NCBI RefSeq assembly: GCF_000321225.1
Contig: NW_004450397.1
Span: 3,720,091-3,784,090, forward strand
Source of the DNA: Odobenus rosmarus divergens
Taxonomy: Eukaryota; Chordata; Mammalia; Carnivora; Odobenidae
DNA length: 64,000 nt
Reading direction: 5' to 3'
Each line of letters begins with the position of its first letter. Within the stretch, counting starts at the first letter, position 1. Shown piece by piece: positions 47,665 through 59,077 of this stretch. The notes under the pieces were generated by a model, which was not told the origin of the DNA, did no database searches, and worked only from the letters and a program-made list of their open reading frames with translations. The translations under genes and the position numbers were made by a program.

Positions 47665-48218
47665 TGGTGGTAGGCAGCATTCTGAGATAGCTCCCAAGAT
47701 TTTTTTCACCCTAATGTTCAAGTCCATATAATTGCCTCCCCTTGAGTGTAGGCAAGAGCTGTGAATAGGAGGGGACATCACCTCCAGTGATTGTGCACCA
47801 TCATATGGTAAAGTGAGGGAATTCTGCAGATGTAATTAAGGTCCCTAATCAGCTGGCTTTCATTTAATTAAAGAGCTATTATCTTGGGTTGGCTGAACTA
47901 AAGGATGAGCCCTTTAGTAGAGCACTGAGGTGTTCCCTGAACTTTCTTCTTCTGGCCTCAAAAAAACAAGCTACATGAGTTTCACAGCTGCAGGGAACTG
48001 ATTCCTGCCAACAACCACGGAGCTTGGAGAAGAACTCAAAGTCTCCAGTATGATAGCAGTTCTGGCCAATACCTTGATTGCAGCCTCGTGAGACCCTGAA
48101 AAGAGGACCAGCTAAGCTCTGCCCAGACTGCTGATCTATAGAAGTGCAAGATAATAAATGAGTGCTGGTTTAGCCCGTTTGGGGTAATCTGTTGCACAAC
48201 AACAGGAAACTAAAACAG
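47665..48218 (+). mobile_element. MLT1-type MaLR solo LTR
   Basis: Sense LTR: 'ggtggtaggcagcattctga', 'ctaatgttcaagtccatata', 'ctgcagatgtaattaaggtc', 'aaagagctattatcttgggt', 'accttgattgcagcctcgtg', 'gaccctgaaaagaggaccag', 'agtgcaagataataaatgag' (polyadenylation region) and a 3' end 'gtaatctgttgcacaacaac' with 'aggaaactaaaacag'. Length is about 550 bp, at the long end for MLT1, perhaps with small insertions. Confidence 0.82.
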
Positions 48219-48224
48219 TATCTC

Positions 48225-48340
48225 AGAGTCAGTGTCTCTTATTCACTGTGTGCCCAGTGGCTACCATAGTGTCTGACACTGGAAAACTTGCTAAGTATTT
48301 ACCAAAAGACAGACTGACCTGAATGAATGGACCAGTTCAG
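48225..48340 (+). mobile_element. L2 LINE 3' terminus fragment
   Basis: 'tctcttattcactgtgtgcc', 'cagtggctaccatagtgtct' and 'gacactggaaaacttgctaa' parallel the L2 end 'ttcactgctgtatccccagcgcctagaacagtg'. Confidence 0.55.
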
Positions 48341-49339
48341 TAGATTATGAGCTGCCAAGTGCGCATCAAACTTTAAAGAGAAATTTCACAAGGATAAAAT
48401 ATAAATCAGCTGCTCAAGTGAGCTGGCTGATCACCTTGTAAGTCGTTCCTCTACCTGATGAAAGGGGCCAAGTGGGAACAGAGATGAGGGCCTTTCATAA
48501 ATCTCCCTCATATTTGTGTCTGTTCTTAGGTCAGTCTGATGAATTTTAAATTCTACTCCAAACCCTCCACACATTGACTGAACTTTTTGAAAAGTAGCTT
48601 CCAGCCCCCCAACCCCATCTCCCCGGCCACCACCCCCATCACCTCCAGGAGACCACCTGCTCTGCCACTTTGGACTCAGCTGCGGGTCTGGACCATGGAT
48701 CCTGGGCAAGTTACCCAAGCAAAGCCCAGCAAAGCTCCAGAACAGCCTCGTGACTCAATAAGAAGCAGTGTTTCTCCCTGAATCAGCCCAAGCCTGGCCA
48801 CATCTGAAGGAAGGCAGGCCCAAGAGCTCAGCCACACCCTGGCTGCATGTGGACACACGGATCTCACACCGTCTCAGATGAGACGACACGGCTGCTGATT
48901 CACTTGCACCTGGGGTTTCCTGGCTGGACATCTGGAAAGGGCCTCCTTCGCTAGCTCAAGTTTTATTTATCTAAAGCAATCTTTTAAAAATCGGCTTAGA
49001 TTTCTTCAAAGTGTCTGGACATGGTGTGGAATGTGGTTTATTTTTGTCCACATTGCAACAGACTCTATGTCTTAACTTGCTGAAATTTTGGGTTGGCTAT
49101 CCATTGGCAGGCTGACACCAACTTTTACTGAGCAGCAATGCACAGCTGGTGAGGAAAAGAAGGGAAATGAAAGGCCATTGCACGCTAATGTGCCAGGTAA
49201 AGCTCATGCTCAGGTAATTGGAAGATACCTCTCTGGAACTACACAAATCCATATGGCTGAAGGGTTGGTTACCAGAGAGATCAGAGCACGCACTCCAGTG
49301 GACAGTCTGAAATTGGATTTGAGATCATAAGAAAACAAA
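48341..49339. other. Repeat-free DNA, GC-richer at 48590-48960; no gene supported
   Basis: No exon is supported. The C-rich part generates frames on both strands (48431-48718 minus, 48587-48781 plus, 48676-48867 minus), which points to composition rather than coding. CpGs such as 'gatgagacgacacggctgct' are retained, so a conserved non-coding element is possible. Confidence 0.35.
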
Positions 49340-49770
49340 ATTTATCTGCTGTGCTTAGCAGCCTACAAAAAGTTTCATGTGCATTAGGTCATATATCCTC
49401 ACAACACACAATGAGGTAAAGGACACATGTAATCTTAGCACCTTTTTTCCCCAGGAGACAAGAGAAGAAATCAAGAGAAGCCCCAAAATGCCGTGGAAAG
49501 ACAACTGGATTGCTCCTTGGGATGTGTTGAAAAAATTAGCCTTATAAGCTGCTAATTATTCACCTGGAAAGCACAGTGACTGATTCTTTCCCAACAAAGT
49601 TATTGTGAAGATAATAAAAATACGAATGTAGACTGACTCTACAGTAAAATGGATGGTTAGTTTTCTTGAATCTAAGGCTCAGAGACGTTTAGGAATTTGT
49701 CAAGGGCACGTAGCTAGTAAAGGAAGGAGCTGGGACCTGAGTCAGGTCTTTGCTCCCCACATCTTTAAGG
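49340..49770 (-). repeat. MIR-like SINE pieces, antisense
   Basis: The left piece (49370-49450): 'catgtgcattaggtcatata', 'tcctcacaacacacaatgag'. The right piece (49645-49770): 'ctaaggctcagagacgttta', 'ggaatttgtcaagggcacgt', 'agctagtaaaggaaggagct'. Each fits a different section of reversed MIR. They may be one interrupted copy or two. Confidence 0.55.
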
Positions 49771-49984
49771 ACCCCTAAAAGTTGACCCACTAAATGCTTT
49801 AAAAAAATAATAAGATACACCGTGGCATGCACGTTCCCACTGGATGGTAAGACATTTTTGGTTTGCTGTTTCTTTGTTACCATCTGCCCTCTCTCTAGTC
49901 CCTTCCCTGTTCAGCTGATCTTAAACCCCTTTCCCCAGAAATCTCTTTCCAGATGTTCAGGAGACATGGTAAAATCAAAAAGTG
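49771..49984. other. Unassigned non-coding DNA
   Basis: No gene or repeat is recognised. Confidence 0.45.
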
Positions 49985-50195
49985 GGTTCAAAAAGCATAT
50001 TTAATAAGAATGATACCATTCTCATGAAAGAAAAATGAGTTACATATTAAAAAAAGACATAGGATGAATATCAGCACACTAATAGTGGTTGTCTTTGAAT
50101 GGTGGGATCAGAAGCAACTTTTATTCTAATTTTTGCCTTTCTTGAGTTTACAAGCTTTCTACAATAAATATGCATTGCCTTAGTTATAGGGGAAA
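49985..50195 (+). mobile_element. L1M 3' end fragment
   Basis: 'gaatgataccattctcatga', 'ctaatagtggttgtctttga', 'atggtgggatcagaagcaac' and 'caagctttctacaataaata' match the end of L1ME/L1MC-type elements in sense. It is also similar to the outer L1 at 27062-27265. Confidence 0.65.
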
Positions 50196-50569
50196 ATTTT
50201 CCCATTCTCTTTAAATACCTCTAAAATCTCCATGGAACAAACTCAGATCTTTTGTATCTGGGTTATAAATTACCAACTGCTATGTCCTTGACATCTACAA
50301 TCTCCCCATCTCCTCCCTCCCACCCCCATAAAATCTGCTTCAGTTTCATTTTCCTACATTAATCCAGAGGCTCCAAGAGCCTAAAGCTTTCTAAAGCACT
50401 CAAGTCATGGAAACAGCCGTCAGCTCTTCCACTAGATTGAAGTAATAATTCAGATGCCCGCCTCTGAATGCAAGAAGCCCCAACTTGCAAGCCTAATTCC
50501 TAATTAAGCCCCTCGATATTTTCCAGTTTGCTTACACTAATGTCTGCTCACAAATTATACATCATGATC
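50196..50569. other. Unassigned non-coding DNA
   Basis: No repeat is recognised. 50440-50560 contains TAATTA/TAATTCC homeodomain-like words and is a weak conserved-element candidate. Confidence 0.35.
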
Positions 50570-50710
50570 TTTTTACCTCTTAGACTGCAAACCCCCTGAA
50601 GGCGGGAATTGATTATTTCCATCTCCCATAAATTTTGAGAAGACCACATGTTTCTCCCCGAGCATCTCAGTGCATTTATAGACTGTGAGTAAATTATGCC
50701 TTGGCAAATT
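50570..50710 (+). mobile_element. Possible L2 LINE 3' terminus
   Basis: 'cttagactgcaaaccccctg' and 'aaggcgggaattgattattt' resemble 'agaatgtaagctccatgagggcaggga'. The remainder is diverged. Confidence 0.45.
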
Positions 50711-51949
50711 AGCAGATTGAAGTGTTGAATTTACACACGCGCAGACTTGTAAATTTAACCACATTAACTTTTAATAAAAGTTTTAATTTTTTTCTCTTTT
50801 CAAAATTCAGGGTGGTATTTCTCACTGAGGACTTCTTTAAGCCAAATTTAACATTTATAGCTCCAACTGTTTTTGTAAGTCAGGCAACCAGGCAGCCAAG
50901 TGCATTAGGAAGAAGAGTGTCCCAGATTTTCTTTTTCTGTGCCATGTTTATTCCCCACAAACACAGTTGAAAGATGTCTCTCTCCAAGATTTTAAGAGAT
51001 CATCTATCCTGTGGGTGGCAACTTCACGCTTGGAAAGGAGTCTACTGTAGAAGAAAAAGAAGGTTTAATGTGAAATTTTCTGGTTAATCCACTGTTGTCA
51101 CTTTAGCTGCTTCTGATGATGCCTCCTCTATGAAACAATGCACAAGGAAGGGTAAAGCCACTGAGACTGGGGAGAAAACAGCTGATGCCTATAGTGTCCA
51201 TAAATTTTACAGAGTCAGCAATGACCCCTTACTAGAGTTAACACTGAGTCATGCTTCTTGAGAAGCCCTGGCCAGAGCGCCTGTCATAGAGAAACAGTAG
51301 TATCCACCCACCTGCACTGAGGATGTATTCCAGCTTGTGGTAGGAACCTGTGTGATTTACTGTTTAAGTAGGAGGAAGGGTGGCCTTCCTGAGACCTAGT
51401 GGAGTAGGCAGTAACTAGGAGGCATGTTTTAAGGAAACAAAGACCCATCCACCCACAGATGTCCAACTTTCACCATTAGAATCAATCCTTTGGATTACAA
51501 AACATTGGCCCCGAGTGGCCTTTTAAAATAGGGGCCTGGAAACACACCAAGGCATAAGTGTCCTTTGAAATCTTAGCACCAAGCATTATGATACATATTA
51601 GCCTTCAGTCACCCTTGAGGACTTCGAGAGAACACACAGAACAAATAATTTCTGATGGAAGTTAGAAGAGTAAAATGTTGCCTAAAATGAAGATGTCAGG
51701 CTCAAGAACAAGCATCAAAGAAGAGGAGATCTTGTAAGTGGAGGCAGTAAGAAAACCTGGAAAATATGATGCCAAACTGGAAAATACAAAGACAAGCCCT
51801 ACCTATCAGTTTTGTTTGGGTCAGTCCCAGCCAGAAGCTCAGTCAATGTAAACTATGAAAGAAGGAAAGTGCAGTTGGAGATACTGGAAGGGATTTTAAC
51901 TTTGGAAAAAGTAAATTACCTTGCTCTAGACCAGTTTAATCCATTGTAG
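50711..51949. other. Unassigned non-coding DNA
   Basis: About 1.2 kb has no recognised gene or repeat. Confidence 0.45.
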
Positions 51950-52002
51950 GTGTGTGTATGTGTGTGTGTGTTGTTGTTGTTGATGATGATGATGATGATG
52001 AT
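51950..52002. repeat. Compound microsatellite (TG)n(TTG)n(ATG)n
   Basis: tg repeats at 51951-51971 (one interruption) are followed by four ttg units to 51981 and then seven atg/gat units to 52002. Confidence 0.95.
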
Positions 52003-53030
52003 AGGAAGCAACCCCTCCCTTTCCTTACCATGAGTTCCACGTTATCACCATTTTACATTGGATAAGTGGATCCTCTGCCTGCATATTTCCATTCTTAAAA
52101 TTCTTTTAAGTATTTAAATTTTATAGTAAATTTTACATTAAAACATTTATGGATAGATAGATGGTCTGGCTGTCTAGCTGTAGGTCACTAATCTTATTAT
52201 GATAGTCTGGATGTTTCACATTATACTAGAGTCATGTGTACTTTATAAAGTCAGAAAGTTTTTTGGGCTTTTTTTTTTTTAGAAACATTTTGTTTTTATA
52301 CAGAACTTAATGATGTCTTTTTAAAAAGAATTAGTTATTACAGCAAACATGTTGGAAAACTGTATGAAAATAGTGGATGTGACAGTTCCATTTTGCTCAC
52401 TTTTACTCAAGTGTCTGCCTCTTTCAGGCACTAAGATTTGCGATCATCAGTTAGCTGTATAAACTGTGATGACAAAATCCCTTTTGGAACAGTTTTTGGG
52501 GTTTTGTTTTGTTTTGTTTTGTTTCTGCTAGCACCTTGCCTCAGAACCTTACAAAATGACTCATCTAAATGAGGCTGGGTCCTTTGGCTGAAAGGGAACA
52601 GTTAAGAGAGTGACAAATATATCACACTCAGGAGAGAACAGGAAATTAGCTTTATGTTTATTATTGGAAGGAGATACTGAACACTTGTGACCAAGTACTA
52701 GGAAATACTTGAGTCCCAGAAAAATGTCACTCTGCCATTCGTCCCATGTTGCTATTAAATTTGGAAGTGTCTCAGTTTCTAAGTGGGGGTTGGAAGGTAT
52801 TACTATGAGGCACACAAAATTAGCTAATGATAGTCATTTCAATTTTGATATTTTTAAAAAATAGAAATCACAAATTGCTGGATGAAAATGAGGCCTCAAT
52901 TTCATTTTGACATAATTTTGTATTTGTCCAGTCAAATAGAGTGCAATTAACAAGATTCCCTTTCAAATTACACTTAAATCCACCATGTAAAAACCAAGCT
53001 GGCAATGAAATCTTTCAATTTGACACATCT
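52003..53030. other. Unassigned non-coding DNA
   Basis: No gene is recognised. A (GTTTT)n run lies at 52500-52524. Confidence 0.45.
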
Positions 53031-53213
53031 TTTTTTTAAAAGATTTTTATTTATTTATTTGAGAGAGAGGGAGAGAATGAGCAGGGAAGAGGGGTGGAGG
53101 GAGAAAGAGAGAAAGAAGCAGACCCCCTGCTGAGCAGGGAGCCCAAGGGCTCCATCCCAGGACCTGAGATCAGGACCTGAGCCAAAGGCAGAGGCTTAAC
53201 TGAAATGAGCCAC
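53031..53213 (-). mobile_element. Can-SINE, antisense, lacking its head
   Basis: T run, 'agatttttatttatttattt', 'gagcagggaagaggggtgga', 'cccctgctgagcagggagcc', 'gacctgagccaaaggcagag', 'gcttaactgaaatgagccac'. The usual terminal 'ccaggcgcccc' is missing, so the SINE is 5'-truncated or its edge has been lost. No clear TSD was found. Confidence 0.92.
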
Positions 53214-55983
53214 ATTTCATGGAAATATTGTTTGTAAAGAGAGATTGTATGCTTTCAACAAGGTGTACAATTCATGTAATTAATGGTGTTCTGCCTTTTC
53301 TTGCCTTCTAGAAAAATCCCATGGTTAATACCATCTCAATTACAATATCTCCACTTGTCCTAACCAAAAAAAACAAAAATTAACTTTCTAGATATAGTGT
53401 TTCCATAATTCCAGACTTAATCAGATGATCTAGACAAAGTATACAATAAAATATCATGCAGTTCCCTTTTTACTGATTTTGATGAGAAGACTGTTCTTGT
53501 CAATTTCTACTGTGGATTGGGTTGTCTTAGTCTTTCCATCAAAGTACAGTTCATTTCCTTTTTCTACTTGTTCAGCATTTCCTCACAAAACACATCACTA
53601 CACAATAATAATGACTGTTGTCTGTTGACTACATGTGACATTTCCAGCATGTCAAACAGCCAACGCTTGATTATTTTGGCTATTAGGGAAAGAGACAGTA
53701 TAGATATATTAAATTAGCTGATCATCCCAAATTAGATTCCTTCCCACCAAACCTGATGACAACTGTGAAAATGGACCTTTTTTTTTTAACCTTTCTTCTC
53801 TTTTCTTTGATGATTCACTGTAGACAAAGAGCTAAATGGCAAAAGCATGTAATCTTTTAGATTAGACAAGCAACCACAGACATTATCAAGTTTGCTTTAT
53901 CTCATTAGCATAATTCTATTAAATAATAACTAAAGGTTACCACTGCTTCAGATGGATGCCTGTGAGCTAAACAATTTTCTCCAATCCCAACATGAATTCT
54001 CTCCAACATTCTCTCTCAGCTGTAAACAGGAAAGCAGATTTTGGTCTTTAAGTTTACAGAAAAATGTAGTCAGGGAGGCTATCCCTAGTGTCTCTGCAGA
54101 TTAGTTTACACACTGTTCACTAGGTCAAAAGCCAAGGATAGCCCCTTCTGCCTATTTGTAATTTAAGATAAAAGCATGACCAGTTTAGCAACATGAAACT
54201 AGTATTTTTAGTTCTCTATTTTCTAACTCCATAAATGCTGAATTCTTTAAGACTCCCATTTATGTGTCCACCTGTCCATGAAAAACTGACACGAGCAGTC
54301 CCTCAGATTTTAAGTAAATGAGTGTCTCTTATATATTCTCCTTTCCCTCTGTCTTCTCCTTCTAAGCATTACCCTTTCTGTCTTACATCTTTCCAAAATA
54401 ACCACCTACAAAGTGATCCCTTAATGATTGTAACCCATTCTTCAAAGCTGACCTTTCCTTCATCCCATTCTCGTGGGATTCTGTTAAGTATAACAATCTG
54501 ATAACCTATTGTTTTCTAGGGTGACACTGGTTTAATAAGTTACTCCTCATAGAGGAGGTATTTGCATTCCAACAAAAATTTTCATTACCTTAAATCAACA
54601 TTTTCTACATTGTGTTTTTGAAGATAAAGAAAGGCATTATCAAGAGTTTCTGACACCTTGGAAGACTGATAATGGAGATACTGGGGAGAGGAGGGGCTGG
54701 TTAGGAGAGTCCTGACATTGTTGATGGAAATGCTAACGCTGCCCCTTTCCTTTCACGGAGCTAAGGTGTGAAGGGCCCCTCAGTGAAGTGGGCACATAGT
54801 TGGATATAATTGGAGGCATTGGCTATTTTCACTCTCATAGAGATTCTTCCTCATCCTAACCTTTTATTCTCTGTTTACATAAAGTCCCTTCTACTATCTC
54901 TCAGTTCTGAATCCTTGCCTAATTCAATTCCTGAAGTTTCCAGAAGAAAACGGAAATGTTGGGAAACAAGACCTCTCTGGTTTTTGAGTAGTGGGGGAGC
55001 TGAAGAAAACCAACCGTTCCAAATGATTTAAAAGACACAGTAATTTCCATGAAAATAACTATGTATTTAAGCAATTAGAACAGAGGGAAACAAAACAGTT
55101 AGTTGAGGAAGGTGAAAAGGAAGAGGAGCATTTCAAGAGTTTTAAAGGCTAATTTTCTAAGACTCTCATTTTATATCACAGTTCCTAAGGGCAGTCTGAC
55201 CTACTAGCATTGGGAAGAAATGTTCATCCCCAAAGACATAAAAGATAATGAGACAAAACCTACTGTGAATGTGTGAATTCGTGATGGCGCTATTCCTCAG
55301 CCTGCACATTGTCTATTTGCCAGAGATTCAAGATTTGCTGGCACCGCAGGGAGCTGTCCTTCTAATAAATCTCAGCCGTCCAGGGAGATGTGGTCTGGCT
55401 GGTGTTTGTAGGTGACTGTATTCATAGGCACTGAAAAGAAACAGAAGGGCATTTAGTTCTATAGCAGAGACCCACATTCACCCACAAGTGACACCGTTTT
55501 AGAAATTAAAGGTGAAATTGAGAAAGTCTACATCGTGTAGGAAATCACTGTCAATTTCAGTGACCAGTTGCAGAGAAACACATTTAAAGAGAGTGTCTCT
55601 AAAAGACTGTTCTCCTTTCTGACAGCATTCCTGTCAGAGATGTAATGCTGATATCAGGCAGGTTATTTTTGCATTATACTTTAAAATTACATCTGGTAAC
55701 TTAATCTCGGGGAATATGTAAACTCCTCTCTGGTAAGTGACTTTCCAAGTTGAAGCTTTAAAACATATGAAAAACAATGCAAATCAAGGAAATTCTCTTG
55801 TTTCACACCCAAAAAGTGTTTTCCCTGGTTGTTTTCCCCTAACACAATTGCTCCAAAGCACCAGATGCGCAAAGGTGTAAATGAAGGCCTTTCTAGGTGA
55901 GGAAGGTGATGAAGAATTCAAGGAGATGTGTGATAGGTCAAGAAAACTATCTCAACCATTGTCACACGCCAGTGGATGGAAAT
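53214..55983. other. Unassigned non-coding DNA
   Basis: About 2.8 kb has no recognised repeat, RNA gene or exon. The part at 55270-55440 is repeat-free with moderate GC ('gattcaagatttgctggcac', 'aatctcagccgtccagggag') and is a weak conserved-element candidate. Confidence 0.4.
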
Positions 55984-56046
55984 GCTTCCAACACTTCTTG
56001 ATTTTTTGTTTTGTTTTGTTTTGTTTTTTGGCTTCCAACACTTCTT
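55984..56046 (-). mobile_element. Tail-only retroinsertion: (TTTTG)n flanked by perfect 16-bp TSD
   Basis: The 16-bp string gcttccaacacttctt occurs at 55984-55999 and again, identically, at 56031-56046. Between them is only 31 bp of poly-T/(TTTTG)n, i.e. an antisense (CAAAA)n/A tail. Perfect long direct repeats flanking an A-tail are the hallmark of L1-mediated target-primed reverse transcription. The bottom-strand junction reads 'cccta' / 'aagaag', near the L1 endonuclease preference TT/AAAA. The inserted body is missing, so the product is apparently just a tail. Confidence 0.8.
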
Positions 56047-56890
56047 TAGGGGCTATGTGAGAACTTGATCAGATATCTGATCAATGTCCAGGGTCCACCC
56101 ACAGCTCAGGAACTCCACTGCCTCTGGGCTCTCTCTGTGCTTGGCACACACAGCATCCTCCTAGGAGGAAACCCACCTCTTTTTAGACATGATAGGATCC
56201 CAGGGAGACCTGACTTTAGAAGAAAAGCCCAGAGAGAAAAGTCAATGACTCCCAGGGACATCAAGATTTCCCAGAGCACTCCTTTTATTCAATGCTAATG
56301 AAACCCGGCCTCTATGGAATTTCCTTCTCGAAGTGATACTGTAAGCTGTTTTGGCACTGCCTATACAAAAAGAAAAAGTTGAAGGAGAGGAAAAGGCACT
56401 GAATATGATGTCTTTTTTTGTGGATTTTTCTCTAAGCAGTGACAGGTTACACCAGCAATTGCTAACATAAGCATGGGAAATTTCAGATAAATGCTTTAAC
56501 GGGGCAGCAAAATCCAAGGCAGAAATAGACACAGTATTGAGAATTCCTAGGCCTGGCTAAGGCTTTCTCAGTTCTTCTGCCTGTTCTTCCTTCCTTCTGG
56601 GGGGCCAGGAGGTGGGGTGAGGGTAGGCTGCATTTACAAGGGAGAGAAAAGAAAGATGTCTAAACTCTGCATGGAAATGGAGTGCGGTGCAAACTGCAGG
56701 GCCTGGGAAGAGAGCTGAATAAGCAGGCAGGAATGGGAACAAGGCGAGACCTTACAAACCATGAGACTGAAGGAATGAACTTTAGCCTCCTTCTATTCTC
56801 TTAGCCAGGAGTAAATATGGCATAAAAAGAAAGAGAGAGAGAGAGACTCTAAGAAAAAAGAAGGAATAGATTGTTTGACACAAAAGGGAG
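56047..56890. other. Unassigned non-coding DNA with GA-rich tract
   Basis: No exon is recognised. A GA-rich microsatellite lies at 56826-56846. Frames at 56065-56298, 56242-56532 and 56557-56742 have no family resemblance. Confidence 0.45.
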
Positions 56891-58656
56891 ACTATGATTT
56901 CAGGTTCCCCGCTGGACAGTCAGAATCTGATGGCTCTACGTTGGCCTACTAGAATAGCACTTCACTACCAAGCCCTGGTTGTTACCAAAACATAGAAATG
57001 CCACTTCCCTGCCATCTGCCTTGAGCTTCTACCTCCAGTGTCCCTACTCAGTTCTGACCATCAACCCTTCCTAAGAATATTGGAGACCAGAAGCCTACTT
57101 GCCTTCTCAGTGGTGCGAGCTTTTTCTCCAGGTCTGGGACATTGCTCTCCCGTATCAGTCAGTGCTTTGGCTATGATCTGGAATACGTAGAGAGCATCTT
57201 CCAGAATAACCACCTCATGTCCCTGGCTTCCCATGACTCAGCTTCCTCAGGTTAGTGAGATAGCCTATTACTTATCCATTTTAGATTTAGGAAAAAAAGA
57301 CTATCTGATCCACCCCACTTCATTCACGGGACCCATCAAAGGAACTAGTTACCTTGTCTAAATTTCCTCTCCAGACCCCTATGCAAGAGGGGTCCTTCCC
57401 CTCTCCTACTGCAAGAGGGTCTTCTTATTCCTGACACCTGGGGTGGTAACCTGGCTTTAGAGATTCTCTGCTTTAAGACCTCCTAAATCCCCCTCTTAGA
57501 GTTTTTTTACTTTCAGACTTTTTATGCTTGCATATCACAGCAAACCGTGATGAGAAAACCAAATGGGAATGCTTTCCAGAGCAAAATGAATGGAGCTATT
57601 AAAATAAGATAAATGAGGCTACATTGAACTGCAAAATTTGGCTTTAGAGACTCTGTTATCTCCACCTTAATACTACCTATCAACGCTGAAGCTCAAATCC
57701 TAGTCTTAATTATTATATAAACATGGCTATACCCAAGCACCTTGGGTCAAAGTCTATTCTGCCTGTTGGCAATGCAAAGGGACGACAAATCACTCTAAAG
57801 TCGTTCTAAGATACTCTCTAGGGATTTGGGATTGATTAACAACTGTATTTTCAATGTTACCACAAATTAGTTTTTGAAAATAGTAAAGCTTTTGTCTCTA
57901 GCAAACAGGCACTTTTAAAAGTGCTGAGTGCATAAGGGGAATTTTTGAACACTCACCTCCCCCAGGACTCACATTGTCTGAACAAGTAATCAGTCTCTGC
58001 AACTACCATTTGTTCAGTCATTGTTTCTGAAAGTTTGGTAACAAGGAAGGTATTCTTAGGTGAATAAAGTAATGTCCTATTACCCAGTCTTTTTTTTTTT
58101 TTTAAGATTTTATTTATTTATTTGACAGAGAGAAACACAGCAAGAGAGGGAACACAAGCAGGGGGAGTGGGAGAGGGAGAAGCAGGCCTCCCGCAGAGCA
58201 GAGAGCCTGATGGAGGGCTCGATCCCAGGACCCTGGGATCATGACCCGAGCCAAAGGCAGACGCTCAACAACTGAGCCACCCAGGCGCCCTTACCCAGTC
58301 TTCTGAGTCATTAGTGTTGGTGATGAACTGCTCACAGTAAGACTTGTCTAGGCTCACCTATCAATTACTAAAATCACAGAATGGTGTAACGGGCCCCAAC
58401 CTCAACTATAGGTTCAACTTCTATTACTAATATGACATGGTGGTCAAGTCATTTTAGGGATTTGGTTTACTTATCAAAATACAAAAAAAAAAAAAAAAGA
58501 ATTCTCCCCACTTTCTTACTCTACAACAACAATGTGGAGTTCATAACGCATATATTCCTATAATTGCCTGAAATAATCTATGAACACGTTCTTTTGCTCT
58601 TATCTCTGTACTATCTGAAACCTCAAAAGATCTGATAGCCACTCTTAGGATCATCC
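56891..58656. repeat. 1,766-bp unit apparently duplicated in tandem (second copy collapsed into gap)
   Basis: The first 95 bp of this segment (56891-56985) recur exactly at 58657-58751, directly after its last base. Its last 95 bp (58562-58656) recur exactly at 58802-58896, directly after the N run. This is the pattern expected if the whole unit were repeated head-to-tail and the middle of the second copy replaced by Ns. The unit holds a Can-SINE (58092-58290) and an A run (58482-58498), otherwise nothing recognised. Confidence 0.85.
58080..58302 (-). mobile_element. Can-SINE, antisense, young, perfect TSD
   Basis: Body 58092-58290: long T run, 'aagattttatttatttattt', 'cacaagcagggggagtggga', 'gagggctcgatcccaggacc', 'ctgggatcatgacccgagcc', 'actgagccacccaggcgccc'. 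The 12-bp TSD ttacccagtctt at 58080-58091 and 58291-58302 is perfect. The intact head, T run and TSD mark a recent insertion. The 'acaagcagggggagtgg' block suggests an arctoid-type subfamily. Confidence 0.97.
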
Positions 58657-58751
58657 ACTATGATTTCAGGTTCCCCGCTGGACAGTCAGAATCTGATGGC
58701 TCTACGTTGGCCTACTAGAATAGCACTTCACTACCAAGCCCTGGTTGTTAC
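58657..58751. repeat. Exact 95-bp copy of 56891-56985, left flank of gap
   Basis: It is identical base for base to the start of the upstream unit and ends where the N run begins. Confidence 0.95.
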
Positions 58752-58801
58752 NNNNNNNNNNNNNNNNNNNNNNNNNNNNNNNNNNNNNNNNNNNNNNNNN
58801 N
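58752..58801. other. Assembly gap (50 N)
   Basis: Fifty unresolved bases. The frames that run across it (58660-58875 plus, 58748-59002 minus) are artefacts. If the duplication is real, the true missing length is about 1,576 bp. Confidence 1.
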
Positions 58802-58896
58802 AATTGCCTGAAATAATCTATGAACACGTTCTTTTGCTCTTATCTCTGTACTATCTGAAACCTCAAAAGATCTGATAGCCACTCTTAGGATCATCC
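58802..58896. repeat. Exact 95-bp copy of 58562-58656, right flank of gap
   Basis: It is identical to the end of the upstream unit. Unique sequence follows from 58897. Confidence 0.95.
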
Positions 58897-59077
58897 CCAC
58901 TGACTTTTCAGCTCCCTCCATGCCTGTTCTTGGTTGTTTGAGAGCTGTCTGTCTGACCACTCTCTGTTCTGTCTTTGATAGCAACTCTGCCTCCTCTTCC
59001 ATTTGCTAAATTTTATCAGCTCCCCATTGTTTTCTCAGCTATTCAAATTAGCTTAAGGAATTTGTCACCTAGACCAG
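58897..59077. other. Unassigned non-coding DNA
   Basis: No gene or repeat is recognised. Confidence 0.45.

Noticed and set aside
58660..59002. Frames running through the gap
   Set aside because: They include undefined residues from the 50 Ns, and the flanks are duplicated assembly edges.
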